Shown piece after piece: positions 1-5,509 of a stretch of 6,239 nt of DNA (the stretch's first letter is position 1; the number at the start of each line of letters is the position of its first letter). The notes beneath the pieces are model-generated. The model was given only the letters and a program-made list of their open reading frames with translations, had not been told where the DNA came from and ran no database searches. Made by a program: the position numbers and the translations under genes. The stretch comes from an uncultured Clostridia bacterium (lineage in GTDB: Bacteria > Bacillota > Clostridia > Lachnospirales > Lachnospiraceae): contig CAMHMG010000181.1 of NCBI GenBank assembly GCA_946186175.1, positions 1 through 6,239 of the forward strand, given 5' to 3'.

Positions 1-1
1 T

Positions 2-70
2 CTTTTAAAATTGAGCGGAGAATCGCTGGCAGGAGAAAGTGGATTTGGAATTGATATGTTAAACTCATGA
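2..70 (+). CDS. C-terminal end of an unidentified upstream gene (partial)
   Basis: From position 2 a frame stays open for 22 codons and ends at TGA 68-70. The tail reads LLKLSGESLAGESGFGIDML followed by Asn-Ser, a composition that fits the end of a real protein better than the other two frames: one hits TAA at once, and the other ends at TGA near 49 with a run of Arg and Trp codons. The fragment is too short to assign to a family. It lies about 43 nt before the methyltransferase start with no terminator between, so the two genes may share a transcript. That it is coding is inferred from frame quality alone. Confidence 0.45.
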   Translation, partial: LLKLSGESLAGESGFGIDMLNS

Positions 71-97
71 AGCTATGGATGACTATTCGATATAAAT

Positions 98-102
98 AAG
101 GA
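98..102 (+). promoter_or_regulatory. Ribosome binding site deciding the methyltransferase start
   Basis: AAGGA at 98-102 is the only Shine-Dalgarno-like stretch before the methyltransferase. It overlaps the in-frame ATG at 102, so it cannot serve that codon. It stands 8 nt before an in-frame GTG at 111 and 11 nt before ATG 114, which makes 111 or 114 the more likely start. Confidence 0.5.
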
Positions 103-113
103 TGGATGATGTG

Positions 114-1373
114 ATGTTAGAAAATGAAGATCAAGTTAAAATAAAACAAGTATTGGAATTAATGCCTACAAAAATTGTATTGAGTAATAGTGGTGATAAG
201 ACATATACTTATAAAAAGACTGTCATTCAGAAATATATAATGAATGATAAAACAATGTTCCAGGTTGAAAGATTCACGGACAAACAGGCATTTCATGAAA
301 ATATTGAGATTGGACAGCTTTCGGATTCTGTCTTTACTCTGTTTCCGGAAAGGTATAAGCAGATGAATATATTCTGTGAAGAGGCAAGCTACAATTATAA
401 GATTTCAAAAAAAGGAAAACTGTTGTCATCAAGCTCAATTAATAATAATTCAAGTAAGCCTATAGGGGAGGGTTTAGAAAAGGATTCTCATAATAGGAAA
501 AAGAATTATATATTAAAAGAGGGTACCATTATTCCTCCGTTAGTAGATCTTGGGATTTTTACACAGGATGGTAAGGTTGTACATTCAAAGTATGATAAAT
601 TCAAGCAGATTAACCGCTTCATTGAAATGGTGGATGATGTGATCGACAAATCAGATAAAAGAGTTGGTAATAATTCTGTTATGAACATAATAGACTTTGG
701 CTGTGGCAAATCATATCTTACATTTGTAATGTACTATTATCTGGTGGAACTTCGCGGAATAAATGTTAAGATGACCGGACTTGATCTGAAAAAAGATGTC
801 ATAGATAAATGTAATGCCACAGCAAAGAAGTATCATTATGATAATCTTCATTTTGAACTTGGTGATATAAACGGATATAAAACGGAAGAACCGGTCGACA
901 TGGTAGTAACACTGCATGCCTGTGATACTGCAACTGACTATGCGCTTTATAATGCAATTAATTGGAACGCATCAGTAATACTGTCTGTGCCATGCTGCCA
1001 GCATGAGTTAAATGCTCAGATAAAAAGTGACGATTATTCAATACTTACCAGATATGGAATTGTTAAAGAGCGAGTGAGTGCATTAATGACAGATGCCATA
1101 AGAGCTAATGTGTTAGAGTATTGCGGATATAATACACAACTTCTTGAATTTATTGATATAGCGCATTCTCCCAAGAATATTTTAATACGTGCCGTTCGCA
1201 GGCATAAAAGTAGACGTGTTGAGTATGACGGTTCAGGTGTTTCGGGTTTGATGCAGCAGAAAACCGATAAGGAGTTAAAGTGCTTTGACGAGGCTCGAAA
1301 GTTATGTGAGGAGTTTCATGTTAAGCAGACTTTGATGGAGCTTGTGAAGAATCAGGACACAAATAATAATTAA
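114..1373 (+). CDS. Class I SAM-dependent methyltransferase (Methyltransf_32-like)
   Basis: Predicted cytosolic methyltransferase that would transfer a methyl group from S-adenosylmethionine; the acceptor is unknown. Numbered from ATG 114 (419 aa), residues 1 to about 150 form a lineage-specific N-terminal region with a low-complexity Ser/Asn stretch near 105-114. The catalytic domain opens with a conserved Y-D-K-F-K-Q-I-N-R-F segment (160-169). It continues with glycine-rich motif I, IIDFGCGKSYLTF (192-204), an acidic motif II in GLDLK (Asp224), LHACD (from 267), and SVPCCQHEL (from 291). The FGCGKSYLTF plus PCCQ combination is what I know from the Methyltransf_32 family, which includes METTL25-like proteins; RNA is a plausible substrate but this is inference. 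A basic, helical tail follows the domain. The HAD gene begins 15 nt downstream, so the two are probably one operon. An upstream in-frame ATG at 102 would add four residues but lacks a usable ribosome binding site. Confidence 0.85.
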   Translation: MLENEDQVKIKQVLELMPTKIVLSNSGDKTYTYKKTVIQKYIMNDKTMFQVERFTDKQAFHENIEIGQLSDSVFTLFPERYKQMNIFCEEASYNYKISKKGKLLSSSSINNNSSKPIGEGLEKDSHNRKKNYILKEGTIIPPLVDLGIFTQDGKVVHSKYDKFKQINRFIEMVDDVIDKSDKRVGNNSVMNIIDFGCGKSYLTFVMYYYLVELRGINVKMTGLDLKKDVIDKCNATAKKYHYDNLHFELGDINGYKTEEPVDMVVTLHACDTATDYALYNAINWNASVILSVPCCQHELNAQIKSDDYSILTRYGIVKERVSALMTDAIRANVLEYCGYNTQLLEFIDIAHSPKNILIRAVRRHKSRRVEYDGSGVSGLMQQKTDKELKCFDEARKLCEEFHVKQTLMELVKNQDTNNN

Positions 1374-1388
1374 GGAGATAGTAATAAT

Positions 1389-2048
1389 ATGAAGAAATAT
1401 GATTATATTTTCTTTGATCTTGATGGAACTATTACCCAATCGGAATTCGGTATAATACGATCTGCCAGATACGCATTGTCAAAAATGGATATTGATACAA
1501 GTAATGAGAGTGACAGTCAGCTGCAGAAATTTATCGGACCGCCGCTTCATAATTCTTTTACAGATTATTATGGAATGAGTGACGAAGAGGCTGATGAGGC
1601 TGAAAGATTATACAGGGAATTCTATGAGAGAGGAGGGATATTTGATGCACCTCTTTTTGAAGGCATTAAGGAGGTTGCTCAAAGCCTTAGTTCTCAAGGG
1701 AAAAAACTATTTGTTGTCACATCAAAACCGCAGGTCAGTGCACAGAGAATCATTGAATACTTTGAATTGAATCAGTATTATACAGACATCATTGGTCCGG
1801 ATAAAAGTGAAAAAAGCCCCAAAAAGAAACAGCTTATAGAAAGAGCGATTTCTAAGAATGGAATAAATGACAAAGCTTTGGTTATTATGATAGGTGATCG
1901 GAAGTATGATATAGAAGGAGCTGATGAGGCGGGAGTTGACTCTATAGGTGTATTATACGGTTATGGCAGTCTTGATGAATTAAAGGAAGCGGGAGCAACA
2001 TATATTGCAGAACATCCGCTGGATATATTATCGATAATAAAAGAGTGA
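1389..2048 (+). CDS. HAD-superfamily hydrolase, phosphoglycolate phosphatase-like
   Basis: Predicted cytosolic phosphatase of 219 aa acting on a small phosphorylated metabolite through an aspartyl-phosphate intermediate. All four HAD motifs are visible. Motif I is FFDLDGT with nucleophile Asp10 and acid/base Asp12. Motif II is VVTSKP (Thr111/Ser112). The basic motif III lies in EKSPKKKQ (Lys142/Lys145). Motif IV is IGDRKYD with Asp170 and Asp174 for Mg2+. A helical C1-type cap fits between about residues 15 and 95, as in Gph/PGP-like enzymes, and the length is normal for them. The C-terminal GVLYGYGS...LKEAGA segment is also typical. The start is supported by AAGGAGA at 1372-1378, 10 nt before the ATG and overlapping the methyltransferase stop codon, so translation may be coupled. 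Phosphoglycolate is only one possible substrate: repair phosphatases, nucleotidases and pyrophosphatases share this fold, so I give no gene symbol. Confidence 0.88.
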   Translation: MKKYDYIFFDLDGTITQSEFGIIRSARYALSKMDIDTSNESDSQLQKFIGPPLHNSFTDYYGMSDEEADEAERLYREFYERGGIFDAPLFEGIKEVAQSLSSQGKKLFVVTSKPQVSAQRIIEYFELNQYYTDIIGPDKSEKSPKKKQLIERAISKNGINDKALVIMIGDRKYDIEGADEAGVDSIGVLYGYGSLDELKEAGATYIAEHPLDILSIIKE

Positions 2049-2049
2049 T

Positions 2050-2070
2050 ATAAAAATAGCATATTTTTAT
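2050..2070 (+). terminator. Weak AU-only hairpin after the HAD gene
   Basis: ATAAAAATA (2050-2058) and TATTTTTAT (2062-2070) are perfect 9-nt inverted repeats around a 3-nt loop, starting 2 nt after the HAD stop codon. The stem has no G-C pair and no U-run follows, so it is at best a weak terminator or an mRNA 3' end structure. A chance AT-rich palindrome is equally possible. Confidence 0.25.
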
Positions 2071-2099
2071 GATACGATAGTTATACAGGAAGGTGCATA

Positions 2100-2128
2100 T
2101 TGACGGATTAAGAAAAAATTGATATTAT
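2100..2128 (+). promoter_or_regulatory. Sigma-A promoter for the amino acid ABC transporter operon
   Basis: TTGACG (2100-2105, five of six matches to TTGACA) is followed after exactly 17 nt by TATTAT (2123-2128, five of six matches to TATAAT). A TG at 2120-2121 makes it an extended -10 (TGaTATTAT). Transcription would begin near 2135 and give a leader of about 44 nt before the lipoprotein ATG. A second set, TTGACT (2129-2134), 17 nt, TATAAG (2152-2157), overlaps downstream, but it would start transcription at the edge of the Shine-Dalgarno and is less likely. Confidence 0.65.
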
Positions 2129-2164
2129 TTGACTGTTGTTTTTTTAATAAGTATAAGTGCTTTC

Positions 2165-2170
2165 AGGAGG
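2165..2170 (+). promoter_or_regulatory. Ribosome binding site of the substrate-binding lipoprotein
   Basis: AGGAGG at 2165-2170 stands 8 nt before ATG 2179. It fixes the start there rather than at an in-frame TTG at 2119, which lies inside the promoter and would put 20 non-signal residues ahead of the lipoprotein signal peptide. Confidence 0.85.
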
Positions 2171-2178
2171 ATTTAAGG

Positions 2179-3027
2179 ATGTACAAAAAATTACTCACGC
2201 TGTTAATGGCGATGACATTATGTTTTTCTTTGACCGCATGCGGATCAAAAGATGTTGCGACTGATCTAGGCGAGCCTGACACATCAAATGGTGAGACAAC
2301 TGTGGTTTCAGTAGGCGGACAGGGTGATCTTGAAAAGATTCAGGATAAAGGAACTCTTGTAGTTGGAATTACAGATTTCGAACCTATGGATTACAAGGAT
2401 GCTGATGGTAACTGGATTGGTTTTGACGCAGATATGGCTAATGAATTTGCAAAGAGTCTGGGTGTAGAGGCACAGTTCGTTGAGATTGAATGGGATAATA
2501 AAGCTCTTGAGCTTGATTCAGGGAGCATTGATTGTGTATGGAATGGTATGACGCTTACAGACGAGGTCAAAAGCGCAATGGATTGCTCTAATGCATATTG
2601 TAATAATGCTCAGGTTGTAATCGTTCCTAAGGATAAGGCAGATGATTATCAGACAGTTGACAGTGTTAAGGAACTCAATTTTGCTGTTGAGGTTGGAAGT
2701 GCCGGAGCAAGTGAGGCGGCTGCAAATGGTCTTAAATATACAGAAGTAACCAGCCAGGCAAATGCTCTCATGGAAGTTGCGGCAGGAACATCTGATGCTG
2801 CGATAATCGATTCACTTATGGCAGCAGCTATGGTAGGTGATGGAACGAGCTATGAAGATCTTACATACACTGTTGGACTTAACAGTGAGGAATATGGGGT
2901 AGGTTTCCGCAAGGGCTCAGATCTTGTGTCAGCGTTAAATGATTTCTTAAAGGCAAGTTACGAAGACGGTTCTATGCAAAAGGCTGCAGAGACATACGGT
3001 GTACAGGCTGCACTAATTGAACAATAA
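2179..3027 (+). CDS. Polar amino acid ABC transporter substrate-binding lipoprotein
   Basis: Extracytoplasmic receptor of 282 aa in the family 3 solute-binding proteins (SBP_bac_3; HisJ/GlnH type). It should bind an amino acid outside the membrane and deliver it to the permease encoded next. The signal peptide MYKKLLTLLMAMTLCFSLTAC ends in lipobox LTAC, so Cys21 would be lipidated. A flexible Gly/Ser/Thr/Asp linker (22-50) precedes the binding domain, which opens with DKGTLVVGITDFEPMDY (from 56) and DADGNWIGFDADMA. The second lobe holds AAIIDSLMA with Asp211, at the position of the family's amino-group-binding Asp. Unusually, the motif normally reading T-x-E-R-K is TDEVKS here, with Val130 in place of the Arg that usually holds the ligand carboxylate. 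Three Cys (119, 136, 141) lie near this site. The substrate cannot be named from sequence. A terminator-like hairpin follows 17 nt after the stop. Confidence 0.93.
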   Translation: MYKKLLTLLMAMTLCFSLTACGSKDVATDLGEPDTSNGETTVVSVGGQGDLEKIQDKGTLVVGITDFEPMDYKDADGNWIGFDADMANEFAKSLGVEAQFVEIEWDNKALELDSGSIDCVWNGMTLTDEVKSAMDCSNAYCNNAQVVIVPKDKADDYQTVDSVKELNFAVEVGSAGASEAAANGLKYTEVTSQANALMEVAAGTSDAAIIDSLMAAAMVGDGTSYEDLTYTVGLNSEEYGVGFRKGSDLVSALNDFLKASYEDGSMQKAAETYGVQAALIEQ

Positions 3028-3044
3028 TATTATACATTGACATT

Positions 3045-3072
3045 AAAGGGTGTGTTGTTACACACCCTTTTT
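3045..3072 (+). terminator. Intrinsic terminator hairpin between receptor and permease genes
   Basis: AAAGGGTGTG (3045-3054) and CACACCCTTT (3061-3070) form a perfect 10-bp stem around a 6-nt loop. Its core is a seven-pair GGGTGTG/CACACCC block, and the descending arm runs into five T (3068-3072). This is a textbook rho-independent shape placed inside a transporter operon. It would trim or stop most transcripts after the receptor gene and let a fraction read on into the permease and ATPase, giving the excess of receptor that such importers need. The structure is read directly from sequence; partial rather than full termination is inferred, because I see no separate promoter before the permease. 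Confidence 0.85.
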
Positions 3073-3081
3073 AGAAATTGT

Positions 3082-3085
3082 GAGG
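3082..3085 (+). promoter_or_regulatory. Ribosome binding site of the permease
   Basis: GAGG at 3082-3085, in TGAGGT, lies 6 nt before ATG 3092. It supports that start over the in-frame GTG at 3050, which is inside the terminator stem. An in-frame GTG at 3080 would overlap this site and add only Val-Arg-Tyr-Leu. Confidence 0.6.
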
Positions 3086-3091
3086 TATCTG

Positions 3092-3778
3092 ATGAACACA
3101 TTTATGGAACAACTGCCTATAGTTGTACATTCTCTTAATATAGGTTTTTTACAGACATTAAAACTATTTTTTGTTACTCTTATCGGGGCTCTTCCTTTGG
3201 GACTTGTTATCTGCTTTGGCACAAAGTCTAAGATTACGCCTATCAAAGTAGTGCTGAAATTATTCATTTGGATAATAAGGGGTACACCTCTTATGATTCA
3301 GCTTCTCATAATCTATTATTTCCCGGGACTGGTTTTACATAATCCTATATGGGGCGGAGATGAAAGTGGCAGATTTGCTGCGTCAGCAGTAGCATTTATA
3401 ATCAATTATGCCTGCTATTTTTCAGAGATATTCAGAGGCGGAATAATTAGTATTCCGGTTGGTCAGGATGAGGCAGGTAAGGTGCTTGGAATGACAAGAT
3501 CTCAGATATTCTTCAAGGTTAAGCTTTTGCAGATGATCAAACGTATATTGCCTCCGATGTCTAATGAAATATTAACTTTGGTCAAAGATACTTCTCTTGC
3601 AAGGATTATAGCTCTTCAAGAGATTATTTGGGCAGGACAGGCATTTATGAAGGGTTCACAGGGAATATCCGGTGCAATCTGGCCATTATTCTTTACGGCT
3701 ATATATTACTTGATATGTAACGGTCTGCTTACACTTTTGCTTGGCGGATTTGAGAAGAAGCTTGAGTATTTCAGATAG
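3092..3778 (+). CDS. Polar amino acid ABC transporter permease (HisM/GlnP type)
   Basis: Integral membrane channel subunit of 228 aa with a MetI-like fold (BPD_transp_1), the usual length for this family. Hydrophobic segments lie near residues 19-42, 53-80, 96-112, 168-184 and 196-218. RGTPLMIQ (63-70) and the YFSEIFRGGI block (from 109) are characteristic of amino acid permeases. The cytoplasmic coupling helix is the EAA loop at 127-154 (Glu127-Ala128-Gly129, Gly133, then Ile152-Leu153-Pro154), which docks to the ATPase. Only one permease gene is present, so the channel is probably a homodimer. The ATPase begins 15 nt downstream. ATG 3092 is chosen for its GAGG site. The codons just upstream (LEIVRYL, from about 3071) still read like coding sequence in this frame but have no start codon with a ribosome binding site, so the exact N-terminus is somewhat open. 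The transported amino acid is unknown. Confidence 0.92.
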   Translation: MNTFMEQLPIVVHSLNIGFLQTLKLFFVTLIGALPLGLVICFGTKSKITPIKVVLKLFIWIIRGTPLMIQLLIIYYFPGLVLHNPIWGGDESGRFAASAVAFIINYACYFSEIFRGGIISIPVGQDEAGKVLGMTRSQIFFKVKLLQMIKRILPPMSNEILTLVKDTSLARIIALQEIIWAGQAFMKGSQGISGAIWPLFFTAIYYLICNGLLTLLLGGFEKKLEYFR

Positions 3779-3793
3779 GATTGGAGGACGAAA

Positions 3794-4579
3794 ATGAATA
3801 TATTAGAAGTAGAACATATCGGAAAATCCTTCGAGCACACGGAAGTGCTTAAAGATATATGTTTTTCAATGGAGAAAAGTCAGGTGCTTTCAATCATCGG
3901 TTCTTCCGGAAGCGGTAAGACAACGCTGCTAAGATGTCTTAACTTTTTGGAGCATGCAGACTCCGGCGTTATCAGGGTCGCGGGAAACGTCGTGTTCGAT
4001 GCAGATGATAAGGAATATCTGAAGGAATCGGTTATCAGAAAGAACAGACTGCATTTTGGAATGGTATTTCAATCATTTAACCTTTTTCCTCAATACACAG
4101 CTTTGCAGAATGTAATGCTTGCAAAGCAGCTGCAGGCAGAGAAGCTTCCGGATTTCAAGTCAAGAAAGAAAGAAATATTTGCGGAAATTGAAGAGGAAGC
4201 AAAGGGCTATCTTACGCAGATGGGATTATCCGAGAGGATGAATAACTATCCTCATCAATTATCAGGCGGACAATGTCAGAGAGTGGCGATTGCAAGAGCA
4301 CTGGCAATGAAACCGGACATATTATGTTTTGATGAGCCCACCTCCGCTCTTGATCCTGAGCTTACAGGCGAAGTATTAAGGGTTATCAAGGAGCTTGCAG
4401 AACAGAAAATGACGATGATAATCGTTACTCATGAGATGGCTTTTGCAAGGGATGTTTCTGATAAAGTAATTTTTATGGATGATGGTTATGTGTTGGAATA
4501 CGGAACTCCGGATGAGGTATTCAACCATCCGAAGGAAGATAGAACAAAACAGTTTTTGGGAAGATTTATTGAGGGATAG
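3794..4579 (+). CDS. Polar amino acid ABC transporter ATPase (GlnQ/HisP type)
   Basis: Cytoplasmic ATP-hydrolysing subunit of 261 aa that would pair with the upstream permease and work as a homodimer. Motifs in order: Walker A GSSGSGKTT (36-44, Lys42), Q-loop Gln93 in MVFQSFNLFP, signature LSGGQ (156-160), Walker B ILCFDEP (176-182, catalytic Glu181), D-loop SALD (184-187) and switch His213 in VTHEM. All catalytic residues are intact. The protein is about 20 residues longer than GlnQ. Much of the extra is a charged helical stretch around 113-138 in the helical subdomain, between the Q-loop and the signature. The residue after the signature is Cys161, where many relatives have Gln. GGAGG at 3783-3787 stands 6 nt before the ATG. 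The gene is directly followed by a HAD phosphatase gene. Confidence 0.95.
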   Translation: MNILEVEHIGKSFEHTEVLKDICFSMEKSQVLSIIGSSGSGKTTLLRCLNFLEHADSGVIRVAGNVVFDADDKEYLKESVIRKNRLHFGMVFQSFNLFPQYTALQNVMLAKQLQAEKLPDFKSRKKEIFAEIEEEAKGYLTQMGLSERMNNYPHQLSGGQCQRVAIARALAMKPDILCFDEPTSALDPELTGEVLRVIKELAEQKMTMIIVTHEMAFARDVSDKVIFMDDGYVLEYGTPDEVFNHPKEDRTKQFLGRFIEG

Positions 4580-4596
4580 AATTACAAGGAGATAAG

Positions 4597-5421
4597 ATGA
4601 ATATAAAATATGTTTTCTTGGATATAGATGGAACATTGGTTGATGGCAGTGCGTCGGTACCGGAAAGCGCGGCTGATGCTATACAGACAGCAAGAAAGAA
4701 CGGACACAAGGTTTTTATCTGCTCCGGAAGATCTAAATGTGAGATACATGATAGTATTCTGAAGACCGGGCTTGACGGAATTGTCGGTGCGTCAGGTGCG
4801 TATGTAGAGCTCTGTGGGAAGGTGATATACAGCCGCCCGATGACTCCTCAGATGAACAAAAAGCTGTTTGATTATCTCTTGCCAAAGAAGGTTGCATTAT
4901 ATGTAGAGACCACCGATGAATATATTACGAATGATATCGGATATGATTATGTTAATGAATATATAGCCTGGTGTATTGATAACAATGTTTCCTACGATAA
5001 AGCTCTTTTTGAAATGCTTCAAAAGGTTGATGATCTTGAAAAATATTATGATCTGCCTATCAATAAGATGTTATACATGTCTAAGGAAATACCTATTGAA
5101 CAGGTGAAAAGAGAGTTGGGTGATGAATTTACCGTTGTGGGAAGTGGGATAGATTTTCCGTGTCATTGCGGCGAATTATCTGAACTTGGAATTAATAAGG
5201 GCAAGGGAATAGAGTTTTTGATCAATCACTATAATGCGGATATGTCGGATACCATAGGTATAGGAGACGGTGAAAATGATGTGGAGATGCTTAATACCTG
5301 TGCAGTGGGTATTGCAATGGGAAATGCAAAACAGGTACTTAAAGACGTTGCCGATTATGTTACAACGGATGTAGACAAAGATGGACTTAAAAATGCATTT
5401 GCTCATTACGGGTTGATATAG
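4597..5421 (+). CDS. Cof-type HAD-IIB phosphatase
   Basis: Predicted cytosolic phosphatase of 274 aa, a normal length for the Cof/YbiV/YidA group, which dephosphorylates sugar phosphates and related small molecules. Motif I is FLDIDGTL (nucleophile Asp9, Asp11). Motif II is ICSGRS (Ser43). The motif III Lys201 lies in INKGKGIEFL. Motif IV is GIGDGENDVEML (Asp224, Asp228), followed by the family's VGIAMGNA and VADYVTTDVDKDGL signatures. The alpha/beta C2B cap occupies roughly 85-190, between motifs II and III. The start is supported by AAGGAGA at 4586-4592, 4 nt before the ATG, and the gap to the ATPase is 17 nt, so the gene is very likely in the transporter operon. Why a phosphatase travels with this importer is not shown by the sequence. 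It shares only the HAD core with the hydrolase at 1389-2048, which has a different cap type. Confidence 0.92.
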   Translation: MNIKYVFLDIDGTLVDGSASVPESAADAIQTARKNGHKVFICSGRSKCEIHDSILKTGLDGIVGASGAYVELCGKVIYSRPMTPQMNKKLFDYLLPKKVALYVETTDEYITNDIGYDYVNEYIAWCIDNNVSYDKALFEMLQKVDDLEKYYDLPINKMLYMSKEIPIEQVKRELGDEFTVVGSGIDFPCHCGELSELGINKGKGIEFLINHYNADMSDTIGIGDGENDVEMLNTCAVGIAMGNAKQVLKDVADYVTTDVDKDGLKNAFAHYGLI

Positions 5422-5424
5422 GTA

Positions 5425-5475
5425 TAGGCGTTTGCACAACTCATATACACTTTCAATACGTTTCGCAAACGCCTA
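5425..5475 (+). repeat. Perfect 11-bp inverted repeat with 29-nt spacer
   Basis: TAGGCGTTTGC (5425-5435) and GCAAACGCCTA (5465-5475) are perfect inverted copies. The right arm also sits in a small nested palindrome, CGTTT-CGC-AAACG (5459-5471), which would compete with the long stem. The element fills most of the gap between the Cof gene stop and the response regulator. Neither strand has a T-run after the stem, so it is not a standard intrinsic terminator. It could be an RNA structure at the end of the transporter transcript, an operator controlling the regulator gene, or a dispersed palindromic repeat. Confidence 0.7.
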
Positions 5476-5509
5476 ATGATATAGGTAATATAAGAGGAGA
5501 AAAATATCT

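Noticed and set aside
51..96. Possible promoter for the methyltransferase (TTGATA at 51, TATAAA at 91-96).
   Set aside because: The two boxes are 34 nt apart and neither has a partner at 16-18 nt; initiation from TATAAA would leave no leader.
103..643. 13-nt direct repeat TGGATGATGTGAT at 103-115 and 631-643.
   Set aside because: Both copies are in the same frame of one gene and encode Asp-Asp-Val; coincidental use of common codons.
506..917. Open frames on the minus strand opposite the methyltransferase (506-709 and 711-917).
   Set aside because: They lie entirely antisense to a clear gene, have no ribosome binding sites I can see, and encode no recognisable domain.
2119..2178. In-frame TTG start at 2119 that would extend the lipoprotein by 20 residues.
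   Set aside because: It lies within the promoter -10 region, has no ribosome binding site, and would bury the signal peptide; ATG 2179 has AGGAGG at 8 nt.
2049..2178. Possible riboswitch, T-box or small RNA in the leader of the transporter operon.
   Set aside because: With transcription from about 2135 the leader is only about 44 nt, and I see no conserved core or stable stem in it.
3050..3091. In-frame GTG start at 3050 for the permease.
   Set aside because: The codon is inside the terminator stem and has no ribosome binding site; ATG 3092 has GAGG at 6 nt.
5425..5475. Reading the inverted repeat as an intrinsic terminator of the transporter operon.
   Set aside because: There is no T-run after the stem on either strand and the 29-nt loop is long; left as an unexplained repeat.
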